Shown here: piece after piece, positions 7,251 to 13,712 of the stretch | How positions within the stretch are numbered: position 1 is the first letter of the stretch | Layout: every line of letters starts with the position of its first letter | NCBI GenBank assembly: GCA_001001375.1 | Contig: LCNU01000004.1 | Coordinates: 1-35,386, forward strand | Source: Candidatus Amesbacteria bacterium GW2011_GWC1_47_15 | Lineage (GTDB): Bacteria; Patescibacteriota; Microgenomatia; CAZETR01; Amesbacteraceae | Direction: 5' to 3' | Length of the DNA: 35,386 bases | Position numbers and translations under genes: made by a program | Notes under the pieces: model-generated | What the model was told of the DNA's origin: nothing | Database searches by the model: none | The model's input: the letters and a program-made list of their open reading frames with translations, nothing else

Positions 7251-7739
7251 ATGAAAATTGACGATGAGAGGTTTGCCACGGAAGCTAAACATTTGATGAA
7301 ACATTACCCTTCGGGGCCCTGGGCTGAGGACATAGCGAAAAAGTTGGGAGTACCGGGACTTTATTTTACCGGTGACCAAATTGCAGGATTACTGGATGCG
7401 AGAAGAAATCGTCATAACGAGGTACATAAGAGGGTGAATATTATGGCCGGACAGATATTATTTTGGAATACCTGTGCACAGGCATTGAAAATGGGGAAAC
7501 GCCTGCCGGAATTCAGCAGGAGCAGGATTGTGGATGACCCGGGAGTTACTTGGGAAGAAGCGGCTGAAGCGCGGGGGAAAAGCGTGGAGCAGATTGTGGA
7601 AGAATATCGAAAAAACAATGAAATTTATTGGGATAGGGTGTGGAGCGAACTTGAAGAGACCGGCATTGCCGGATATTTGTGGCACGGAATGGCTCACAAC
7701 CATTTTAAACTAGCCCGGAGCCTGAAACTGGAACCATGA
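7251..7739 (+). CDS. hypothetical soluble protein, 162 aa, member of the GTCA regulon
   Basis: No family is recognised. The protein is mostly helical, with conserved-looking aromatic and charged blocks: HYPSGPWAEDIAKKLGVPGLYFTGDQIAGLLDARRNRHNEVHKRVN near the N-terminus and GYLWHGMAHNHFKLARSLKLEP at the end. The first segment could be a helix-turn-helix-like helical bundle, but no clear motif can be defended. Its promoter carries three GTCA repeats like those before the genes at 10243 and 10681, so it is probably co-regulated with them. Its 3' end converges with the minus-strand nucleotidyltransferase-like gene. Confidence 0.65.
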   Translation: MKIDDERFATEAKHLMKHYPSGPWAEDIAKKLGVPGLYFTGDQIAGLLDARRNRHNEVHKRVNIMAGQILFWNTCAQALKMGKRLPEFSRSRIVDDPGVTWEEAAEARGKSVEQIVEEYRKNNEIYWDRVWSELEETGIAGYLWHGMAHNHFKLARSLKLEP

Positions 7740-7911
7740 TGGTATTAGGCAGCGGGGAGGGAATTGATTCCGGCCAGGGCTGTTCGTGGGCGTTATAATT
7801 TCTTCCCCAACGGGTCTTTATTTCCTCGATATATTCCCTATTTGAATCCCAAGCCTGACGGTCTTTCCGGTTTATAAAGCGATGGGCATTCCAGCCGTTG
7901 GCTCCAGGTAT
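7705..7911 (-). pseudogene. possible frameshifted C-terminal extension of the nucleotidyltransferase-like protein
   Basis: Past the stop of the minus-strand gene at 7872, a second minus-strand frame is open from about 7911 down to a TAA at 7705-7707. It reads NGWNAHRFINRKDRQAWD, then SNREYIEEIKTRWGRNYNAH and EQPWPESIPSPL. The composition is protein-like (Trp, Tyr and charged residues, no low complexity) and unlike a random out-of-frame shadow. A one-base shift near codon ~355 of the upstream gene would join it to that protein and add about 65 residues. It may be a real frameshift mutation, a programmed shift or a sequencing error. It overlaps the 3' end of the convergent 162-aa gene by 35 bp. 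Confidence 0.35.
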
Positions 7912-8975
7912 TCGATGGCACGGGTGAGAAAGTAATTTAAAACCCAGAAAACCTCCAGATTGCGGTCAGTTTCCGCTGCCCGTACAAGTATGGGCAGCAT
8001 GCCTGTCTGCCCCAGGTTTTTTAAGGCATCTCTGTCCAGGTGTTTGAATATCCCGGGTGAAGATAGTTCCTTGATGAATGAATTACAGACAGATGCAGCC
8101 TGTTCCGGGGTGGGTTTCAGATGGGAAAAAGTCCCTGCCACTCCTTTGGCCAAAAGATGAACCTGGCGCTCGGGTTCATAAAGCCCGTAAGAACCTACAC
8201 GATGCAGCAATTTAACAGCTTTGCCTACCACCCGCCAGTCCTGCCGGGCAATCAAGTATTGACCAAAAGGAATATCTATCCGGTGAGGATCCATATCCAG
8301 GGAGCCGCAGAAGTCGGTGCAATAAAAAGTGTTTCCCAGTAGGGAGATGGTAACGGTATCGGGAAAATCGTCGCCGTCGAAAATCTTGGCCGTGACAGGG
8401 TGTGTATGATCCCGGTTGAGATGAAACTGGAGGGGAATGCCTGAACCCGTTGGGATGGGGAAAGTTGTCAGGTCTTTTGCTCCCCGGCAGGGTATGAATT
8501 CACCCAACGTAAAGACACTTTGCAGGTAATTTCGGATAGGGGGAGTGTCGGCCAGCAGGCAATCAAAGTCGGAACCTCTAAATTCCGGGTAATCCCTCAA
8601 GCGAAAATACTCATAATGGATGCGGTGGAAATGCCGGGGATTTACCCGCTTTTCGATTTCCAGGCGTTTCCAGCGGGCGAAGCTGCCAAAAAAGGTGGGG
8701 GGGAAGTCTCCGGGGCTAATGCCGTATAGGTCGGTCCAAAGCTGTGGCAGCGTTCCGGTTTCCCGGCTTATTTCTTCAAGGGAAAGGGGATAACCTTTTT
8801 TAGCTATCTGCCGGTTTACCTCTGATGCCGGAGTCATCCCCATCGCTTCAACTTCCGGCATAGCAATGGGGCCGTAGAATCTGTACCTGTCCCAACCCAG
8901 ACGGCAAAGAGGCAGAGGTTTTTGGGCACGGACTTCATAACTGCGCTCGTTGGGTTGGGAAGATTCTTTAGGCAT
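7872..8975 (-). CDS. predicted nucleotidyltransferase-like protein (Pol-beta-type fold)
   Basis: 367 aa. The central region contains PTFFGSFARWKRLE, and after about 30 residues PEFRGSDFDCLLAD. Together these look like the minimal nucleotidyltransferase signature hG[GS]xAR...[G]SDxDhh, with the two acidic metal ligands in SDFD but an unusual insertion between the two halves. A later strand (PLQFHLNRDHTH or KIFDGDDF) could supply the third carboxylate. The C-terminal third (AVKLLHRVGSYGLYE to LTRAIEYLEP) is helical. The start ATG (8973-8975) overlaps the end of the regulator gene at 8968 by 8 bp, so the two are co-transcribed and translationally coupled. The end may be frameshifted (see 7705-7911). 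The substrate is unknown; candidates are tRNA, protein or a small molecule. Confidence 0.6.
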   Translation of the reverse strand: MPKESSQPNERSYEVRAQKPLPLCRLGWDRYRFYGPIAMPEVEAMGMTPASEVNRQIAKKGYPLSLEEISRETGTLPQLWTDLYGISPGDFPPTFFGSFARWKRLEIEKRVNPRHFHRIHYEYFRLRDYPEFRGSDFDCLLADTPPIRNYLQSVFTLGEFIPCRGAKDLTTFPIPTGSGIPLQFHLNRDHTHPVTAKIFDGDDFPDTVTISLLGNTFYCTDFCGSLDMDPHRIDIPFGQYLIARQDWRVVGKAVKLLHRVGSYGLYEPERQVHLLAKGVAGTFSHLKPTPEQAASVCNSFIKELSSPGIFKHLDRDALKNLGQTGMLPILVRAAETDRNLEVFWVLNYFLTRAIEYLEPTAGMPIAL

Positions 8976-10113
8976 GGACTGAAATTTTGTAGCCCCGGTT
9001 CCTTAAGGTCAGGATCTGATAAGGGGTGCCGGACAGCTTTTTTTTAAGGTTGCTGATGGAGCGGTCTATAGCCCAGTCTGAATATTTTTCCGCGGCCAGC
9101 TTGCCCCAGATGACTCCGGCGATCTCGTCCCGGCTGACCACCTGATGGGGATGAGCCTGGAAGTAATCGAATATCAGTTTTTGCTGGGCTGTCAGCTGGG
9201 GAACTGAAGGACCTGCCAAGGTGGTTTCCCGGGAATGTACGGGAGGCGGGAGCAGGGGAATGGAAAACGGGCTGTTTTGTTTGTCCAGGTATGTCAGACT
9301 GTCCCAGATCATTTGGACAATCGAATCTATTTGCGGATGATTTTTGGTCTGCGAGAGCAGCTGCAATTCGGATAAGGTAAGGGAGATTAACAATTTGTAG
9401 AGTACGTAATGTCCGCCTGAAAGGGTCGAGGCCAGGGAATGGACCGGGGCAGAAATTTTTTGTCCGGAAAAAAACTCCAGCCGGGAGCGGGTATAGTCCA
9501 ATTCTGCCTGATCAAACAGCGGGAAGTCGATGATATTTTCCTCTATTGCGAGTTTGAGCGGGGAAAGGAGTGGCTGGTTTTTCTTTTCCAAAAGAACGGG
9601 AGAACCGATGAAACAAAAGACTATGAAAGACTGTGGGGGGTGGCGGAAAATTCCCCATAACCTTTGAAGAGTCCGGATGGATTCAGGGTTGGTCAACATT
9701 TTTTCCGCTTGATATAGAACGATCACCAGATGATGGTCTCTGGAGATACTTGTAAGAGCTGCTTCCAGCCCAAGCAGCGAGAGCAGATCATCCGAAGTGC
9801 GCAGACGGTTTTCCAGTTCCGTTTTGGCACCGGGGGAAAGGAGGGACGATTGCAATAGTTTAATACTGAGGGTATTGATCAAGCGGCGGGGGGAAAGGTT
9901 TTCGTCTTCGAGAACCAGGAAGGTAAATTTATTATTATCTATAAATTCGGACAGGAATTCAGGATCGTATTCGAGAATAAACTTAAAATATGAGCTGCGG
10001 GAGGACTGAGGCAGACCGATGAGTGTAGAGGAAAGCCCTTTTTTGAAGGCGCCAAAAACCCGGTCGTAGCGGGGATGAAGATATTTGGGGGGGAGGGGAT
10101 AAGTGTAGTCCAT
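8968..10113 (-). CDS. regulator: degenerate AAA/STAND-like ATPase domain with C-terminal PhoB-type winged helix
   Basis: 381 aa from the ATG at 10113. The upstream TTG at 10161 is not a good start, because it is the -35 box of a promoter. Residues ~30-270 look like an NTPase domain: a P-loop position reading LIGLPQSSRSSYF (Gly and Ser kept, the usual Gly-Lys-Ser/Thr altered), HLVIVLYQAEKML in the Walker B position and FIVFCFIGSP in the sensor-1 position. ATP hydrolysis may therefore be lost. Residues ~290-381 (LTAQQKLIFDYFQAHPHQVVSRDEIAGVIWG to DRSISNLKKKLSG, then ILTLRNRGYKI) match the OmpR/PhoB effector domain well, including the RGYKI wing. No receiver domain is present, so the ATPase-like part is probably the sensor. 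Its own promoter region carries the GTCA repeats. Confidence 0.75.
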   Translation of the reverse strand: MDYTYPLPPKYLHPRYDRVFGAFKKGLSSTLIGLPQSSRSSYFKFILEYDPEFLSEFIDNNKFTFLVLEDENLSPRRLINTLSIKLLQSSLLSPGAKTELENRLRTSDDLLSLLGLEAALTSISRDHHLVIVLYQAEKMLTNPESIRTLQRLWGIFRHPPQSFIVFCFIGSPVLLEKKNQPLLSPLKLAIEENIIDFPLFDQAELDYTRSRLEFFSGQKISAPVHSLASTLSGGHYVLYKLLISLTLSELQLLSQTKNHPQIDSIVQMIWDSLTYLDKQNSPFSIPLLPPPVHSRETTLAGPSVPQLTAQQKLIFDYFQAHPHQVVSRDEIAGVIWGKLAAEKYSDWAIDRSISNLKKKLSGTPYQILTLRNRGYKISVHA

Positions 10114-10132
10114 ACCGGAAGCAGGAGACGAT

Positions 10133-10161
10133 ATTATAGGATGCGGGAAGACGGGAGTCAA
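10133..10161 (-). promoter_or_regulatory. promoter of the regulator/nucleotidyltransferase operon
   Basis: On the minus strand, TTGACT (10156-10161), a 17-bp spacer, then TATAAT (10133-10138): a near-consensus sigma70 promoter. The ATG at 10113 lies 19 nt past the -10 box, giving a leader of about 12 nt. The complement of the -35 box contains GTCA (10157-10160), the first member of the adjacent repeat array. A protein bound there would cover the -35 box, which suggests autoregulation. Confidence 0.75.
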
Positions 10162-10235
10162 TCAGGGTCAGGTTCGGTCAGGTCAGGCAAAGGTCAGGTG
10201 CGGGTCAAGCTTTAGATTTCTAGGCAGGGGAAAAT
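10157..10235 (+). promoter_or_regulatory. GTCA-repeat operator array and promoter, copy 2 (divergent)
   Basis: Six GTCA repeats start at 10157, 10167, 10177, 10182, 10193 and 10204, with steps of 10, 10, 5, 11 and 11 bp. The last three have the same 11-bp phase as the other two operators. GTCAAG (10204-10209) is followed by 20 bp and GAAAAT (10230-10235), 7 nt before the ATG at 10243. The 28-bp core of this array recurs at 10619-10647. The array lies between the regulator gene and the divergently transcribed 123-aa gene. Confidence 0.75.
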
Positions 10236-10242
10236 TCAGAGC

Positions 10243-10614
10243 ATGGTTGCAGAGATTGAAAAATTCCGGATCAATGAGTACCGCTCCAAGGGCGGCCTGG
10301 TGGCAGAGGAGATCAAACTAGGGAAGAAGATAATAGTGGATAACCGTACCGTAACTTTTGAAAGCCTAAAAGGATTGAAGCAGGTTAGAGATTACCCTGA
10401 CGGGACGGTACAGGTGAGTATTAAAAGAGGTTCAGGGACTTTTACTCCTTCGATAACAATAAATGGTGAAGTCTTTTTTTATGATACCAAGTCGGGCATC
10501 GAGATGTTTCTTAAGGGAGTGGGTACTTCCGTAACATTAGATCACCAGAAATGGATTGGTCCGGAAAAAAAAGGTGTTGATAATTTTTGGTATAAGGTAA
10601 CCAAGACGGGTTAG
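10243..10614 (+). CDS. hypothetical protein, beta-rich, 123 aa, member of the GTCA regulon
   Basis: No family is recognised. The sequence alternates charged and hydrophobic residues (GKKIIVDNRTVTFESLKGLKQV, GTVQVSIKRGSGTFTPSITING), which suggests a small beta-sheet protein, and there is no signal peptide or membrane segment. The ATG is placed 7 nt after GAAAAT, so the mRNA is probably leaderless. It is transcribed divergently from the regulator gene through the six-repeat operator array, and a second GTCA operator starts 6 bp after its stop. This arrangement makes it a prime direct target of the regulator. Confidence 0.65.
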   Translation: MVAEIEKFRINEYRSKGGLVAEEIKLGKKIIVDNRTVTFESLKGLKQVRDYPDGTVQVSIKRGSGTFTPSITINGEVFFYDTKSGIEMFLKGVGTSVTLDHQKWIGPEKKGVDNFWYKVTKTG

Positions 10615-10619
10615 GCGGT

Positions 10620-10673
10620 GTCAGGCAAAGGTCAGGTGCGGGTCAAGTAACAGCGACAGACTTGGAGGAAAAT
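10620..10673 (+). promoter_or_regulatory. GTCA-repeat operator and promoter, copy 3 (before the 263-aa gene)
   Basis: GTCA repeats start at 10620, 10631 and 10642 (11-bp steps). GTCAAG (10642-10647) is followed by 20 bp and GAAAAT (10668-10673), 7 nt before the ATG at 10681. Positions 10619-10647 are identical to the corresponding part of the array at 10181-10209, and the distance from repeat to ATG (33 bp) is also identical. Confidence 0.75.
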
Positions 10674-10680
10674 CCTGAAC

Positions 10681-11472
10681 ATGGCAGCGGAAGGCGTACG
10701 AAAATTTACCGCCCGGGTGGATATTATCCGCAGCGGAGAAAAGGGTCCCTTAAAAAGATGGGGGAGGATGGAATACAACTATTCAGTTTGGTCTAGGTTG
10801 ACTCCGGAAATGCTGGATGATTTTAGCCTGAAGCCGGGATTGGTGGGCCATGGGGAAATTCCCGGACTGGCAGAAGTAAAAGTGGGACGGAATTTTACCG
10901 ATGTGAAGTTATTCAGAGAAGAATTAGCAGAGGGAACATTCATAACTACAGGGGGACCGCATAAAAGGCAAGAGAATATCAAATGGCGGGAACAAATTGA
11001 TGCCGTAGGGATCATTGCAATCGCTTTAAACAGGGTGGGAGAGTATGTGGAATGGCAGGCAGAGGGAAGACATGACGATTTTGAGGTAAGAGTGGTTAAC
11101 TTAAAAAACCGGATGCCCAGCAGATATCCGGAAAAATGTTCTTTGGGAAGCAGGATAGACCCGCTTAAGTTTTTTTGGCTGAATGAGGTACGCAGACTTG
11201 AGAGTTGGATCGGATGGGATCCGGAATTTGTGCGCCAGGAAATAGGAAAATTGAAGGAAGAAGAAGTGGAGAAGACCATAAAAGTCCTGGAGGTTCTGAA
11301 GGATTCACTTGGAAAAGGGGAGACGCTGGAAAATATCGCCTTTTCCGGCCTATTTGATGAGAGCTGTTTTCTGGCTTCTGCCAACCGCAGTGTTAATCCA
11401 AGGCGGACTTCATTAGCCCAGATCGAAGCCGGAATATTACTAGAGAGTGAAAAGAGGAAGAAGGATAAATGA
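10681..11472 (+). CDS. hypothetical protein, 263 aa, member of the GTCA regulon
   Basis: No family is recognised. The N-terminal half is mixed alpha/beta (KFTARVDIIRSGEKGPLKRWGRMEYNYSVWSRLT). The middle has GTFITTGGPHKRQENIKWREQIDAVGIIAIALNRVG, and the C-terminal third is strongly helical and charged (EFVRQEIGKLKEEEVEKTIKVLEVLKDSLGKGETLEN), perhaps a coiled coil. No signal peptide or membrane helix is present. The start is set by the GAAAAT box 7 nt upstream. The stop overlaps the next ATG (ATGA at 11469-11472), so the 71-aa product should be co-translated with it, which hints that the two work together. Confidence 0.65.
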   Translation: MAAEGVRKFTARVDIIRSGEKGPLKRWGRMEYNYSVWSRLTPEMLDDFSLKPGLVGHGEIPGLAEVKVGRNFTDVKLFREELAEGTFITTGGPHKRQENIKWREQIDAVGIIAIALNRVGEYVEWQAEGRHDDFEVRVVNLKNRMPSRYPEKCSLGSRIDPLKFFWLNEVRRLESWIGWDPEFVRQEIGKLKEEEVEKTIKVLEVLKDSLGKGETLENIAFSGLFDESCFLASANRSVNPRRTSLAQIEAGILLESEKRKKDK

Positions 11473-11684
11473 AAATACTTAATATTCATCTGGGTTTCGG
11501 GGGCGGCAGGGAGGCAAGCATATCCATTGATGACGAGGGGAAAGCGCATCTTTGGGAAACTGAGTGGATGGGAGGGTTGCCGTTTATTGGCAGGTTGGGA
11601 GAAATAAACCACAAAGAATTGGGAATGATGATGAAGGAAGCAAAAGATAAACATGTGACCATCAGAGGGGAGAGACAGAGATAG
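11469..11684 (+). CDS. hypothetical small protein, 71 aa, coupled to the 263-aa gene
   Basis: It starts at an ATGA overlap with the preceding stop, the usual sign of translational coupling. The sequence (KILNIHLGFGGGREASISIDDEGKAHLWETEWMGG...) predicts a small alpha/beta protein with no membrane segment. It has no recognised family. As the second gene behind GTCA operator copy 3, it should belong to the same local regulon. Confidence 0.55.
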   Translation: MKILNIHLGFGGGREASISIDDEGKAHLWETEWMGGLPFIGRLGEINHKELGMMMKEAKDKHVTIRGERQR

Positions 11685-11725
11685 CGGCTTTGACAGGCGG
11701 AGAGTGATATTGCATACTGTGAGGG

Positions 11726-12310
11726 ATGGGAGTGAGGATAAAAAACCCTAAAGAAACTTTGTGGATTGCGGGGCCGCTTCTTTTCGTCCTTTTGGTACGG
11801 ATGGTGAGAGCGTACGCGACACGGCTTAACCCGGCATTTAACTGGCCTCCGGTACTACTGGGAAACGCGTTTTTGGCTATCGGGTGGGGTCTGGGGTATT
11901 TTCTGGCTGAGGCGGATCATGTATTTTATGCCACCATGTGCGATCCGCAGGATGAGACCTGCCGTCTGGTAAAAGAAGAATGGGAGAGAAAAAACTGGCG
12001 CAATGCCTGGGGTATTTTGGAAAGGACCAAGGGAGAAAGAAAGCGTCTTCCAATAAGAAACATGCTGACGATATTTATTCTCCTGGGAGTGGGGATATGG
12101 GTGGTTTCTTCTTCGGGGAGCATGCTGGCGTCCGGAATGGTGATGGGGCTTCTGGTGAGACTGTTTTCAGAGGCAGTCAGAGACGCGGAATACAAAAAGT
12201 GGTACTGGGTATTTGCCCGGGATTTTACCCCCATGGAACACAGAGGATTTCTGACGGCCTGGGGTCTGGTACTTTTATTTTCCCTGGTTCTTTTGATGAG
12301 AGGTTTTTGA
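11726..12310 (+). CDS. hypothetical membrane protein, 194 aa
   Basis: About four hydrophobic segments: residues ~13-29 (LWIAGPLLFVLLVRMV), ~41-62 (PPVLLGNAFLAIGWGLGYFL), ~112-142 (NMLTIFILLGVGIWVVSSSG and SMLASGMVMGLLVRLF), and ~174-192 (AWGLVLLFSLVLLM). A polar loop between helices 2 and 3 holds two Cys residues (CDPQDETC). No family is recognised. It ends 5 bp before the ZIP transporter start, so the two are probably co-transcribed. Confidence 0.6.
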   Translation: MGVRIKNPKETLWIAGPLLFVLLVRMVRAYATRLNPAFNWPPVLLGNAFLAIGWGLGYFLAEADHVFYATMCDPQDETCRLVKEEWERKNWRNAWGILERTKGERKRLPIRNMLTIFILLGVGIWVVSSSGSMLASGMVMGLLVRLFSEAVRDAEYKKWYWVFARDFTPMEHRGFLTAWGLVLLFSLVLLMRGF

Positions 12311-12315
12311 AACTG

Positions 12316-13065
12316 ATGACCCTGCTGGGAATTATTTTGCTGTGGTCTTTGGTAGGAAGCATTTTTTCTCTGGTGGGCGGGATATTGCTGACTTTTAAAA
12401 AATCAAAATTTTCGCACAGCCAGTCCTTGGTAATGATTTCCTTCGCGGCGGGGGTACTTCTCTCCACAGCTTTTCTCGATCTTCTTCCGGAAGCGGCGGA
12501 AATGGGAATACAATGGCCATTTGTTCTTGGGGGAATTGTTTTTCTGTTTGTTTTTGAGAAAGTACTGAACTGGCATCATCATGACATAGCTGATGAACAA
12601 GTGACTCAGACCCCGGCGCTGATCACACTGGGAGATACGGTACACAATCTGATAGACGGGATGGTGATTGCAGGAGCTTTCCTGGTATCCATCCCTTCCG
12701 GAATAGTAATATCCCTGGCTGTGGCGGCACATGAAATACCGCATGAAATGGCGGATTTCGGGGTGCTGTTGTCTAAGGGATGGAGCCGGACAAAAACTAT
12801 CGCGGTGAACGTACTCAGCGCTATGGTGTCCCTGGTCGGAGCAGTGGGTTTTTATTTTATCGGCAGCAGGGCGGAATTTATTTTGCCGTATTTATTGTCT
12901 TTTTCTGCCGGCAGCTTTATATATCTGGCATGTTCAGATCTGATTCCGGAACTGCATCACTGCCATGGGGATGAATGCGATATCAAAAACAGCTGGTGGC
13001 AGATACCTGTATTCCTGCTGGGAATATTTGTGGTTTGGAGCTTAATAACTTTGCTGGAGGGATAA
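12316..13065 (+). CDS. ZIP family divalent metal transporter
   Basis: 249 aa from the ATG at 12316. The frame is open further upstream, but that part overlaps the preceding gene and is not coding-like. ZIP transporters move Zn2+, Fe2+ or similar ions into the cytoplasm. The two signature metal-binding helices are present: HNLIDGMVIAGAF (family HNxxDG, helix 4) and AVAAHEIPHEMADFGVLL (family HExPHE, helix 5). A cytoplasmic His-rich loop (NWHHHDIADEQ) lies between helices 3 and 4, and ELHHCHGDECD in the C-terminal loop could also bind metal. About eight hydrophobic segments match the family. Metal specificity cannot be told from sequence. Confidence 0.9.
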   Translation: MTLLGIILLWSLVGSIFSLVGGILLTFKKSKFSHSQSLVMISFAAGVLLSTAFLDLLPEAAEMGIQWPFVLGGIVFLFVFEKVLNWHHHDIADEQVTQTPALITLGDTVHNLIDGMVIAGAFLVSIPSGIVISLAVAAHEIPHEMADFGVLLSKGWSRTKTIAVNVLSAMVSLVGAVGFYFIGSRAEFILPYLLSFSAGSFIYLACSDLIPELHHCHGDECDIKNSWWQIPVFLLGIFVVWSLITLLEG

Positions 13066-13105
13066 TTATTACTTTTCATTTCCCAATTTAACATTTTTAA
13101 CTCAC

Positions 13106-13134
13106 TTGGTACTAATAAGAGACTGTGATATAAA
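13106..13134 (+). promoter_or_regulatory. trxA promoter
   Basis: TTGGTA (13106-13111), 17-bp spacer, TATAAA (13129-13134), then 7 nt to the ATG at 13142. Transcription would start at or next to the start codon, so the mRNA is predicted to be leaderless. Confidence 0.65.
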
Positions 13135-13141
13135 TTGAATT

Positions 13142-13459
13142 ATGGCGGCAGTGCATTTTACGAAGATCGATTTTGACGAGAAGATCAAAACGGGGGTGAC
13201 CCTGGTAGATTTTTGGGCGGAATGGTGCGGACCTTGCAGGATAGCAGCACCGGTAATTGAAGAGTTGTCCGGCGAATACGCGGGTAAAGTGAATGTGGGG
13301 AAGGTGGATGTAGATGCCGAACCGGAACTGGCAGGGAAATACGGAGTGATGAGCATCCCGACGGTTATACTTTACAAAGACGGGCTGGAGATAGGCAGGC
13401 AGGTGGGATTTGCCGGTAAGCCGGGATATTTGCAATTATTGCAAAAGGCAGGGGTATAA
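13142..13459 (+). CDS. trxA: thioredoxin
   Basis: 105 aa, the standard length. It reduces protein disulfides in the cytoplasm. The active site is WAEWCGPCR (Cys29 and Cys32), preceded by VDFWAEWCGPC exactly as in the family, and the cis-proline loop is SIPTVILYKDG. Its partner thioredoxin reductase is at 15480, on the other side of the secreted protease gene, so all three lie within 3.3 kb but on separate transcripts. Confidence 0.96.
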   Translation: MAAVHFTKIDFDEKIKTGVTLVDFWAEWCGPCRIAAPVIEELSGEYAGKVNVGKVDVDAEPELAGKYGVMSIPTVILYKDGLEIGRQVGFAGKPGYLQLLQKAGV

Positions 13460-13466
13460 TAAATCA

Positions 13467-13712
13467 GTGTTTGTAATAGCACCTGCAAATAATCTAGGGA
13501 GAGTTTATGACGGAGCGAAGGCATTGGGGGACAGTTGGTGTCGGGGTATGGATTACTTCTGGTGCAGAAGAATTGGGGGAGGGAACGGGATCAGCTTGAT
13601 AAATTCATTGTTGATTTTTATTGTTATCGGGGGAGTGTTTTACCTAGTAAAGAAAGACAGAGAAAGAGCGAAGAAATCTCAAGTCAGAGTCCGTAGTTCC
13701 CAACCCAAATAA
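13467..13712 (+). CDS. possible small single-pass membrane protein (GTG start)
   Basis: 81 aa if the GTG at 13467 is used. That codon lies 6 nt after a perfect TATAAT (13455-13460), as in other leaderless genes here. A single hydrophobic helix (ISLINSLLIFIVIGGVFYLV) is followed by a basic tail (KKDRERAKKSQVR). The N-terminal ~45 residues are Cys/Trp-rich and less convincing, so a later start (ATG 13548) or a frameshift is possible. It converges with the subtilase gene and overlaps its 3' end by 29 bp. Confidence 0.35.
   Translation: MFVIAPANNLGRVYDGAKALGDSWCRGMDYFWCRRIGGGNGISLINSLLIFIVIGGVFYLVKKDRERAKKSQVRVRSSQPK

Noticed and set aside
11980..12315. A long N-terminal extension of the ZIP transporter
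   Set aside because: The extension overlaps the 194-aa membrane gene in another frame and has no ZIP-like sequence; ATG 12316 gives the family length.
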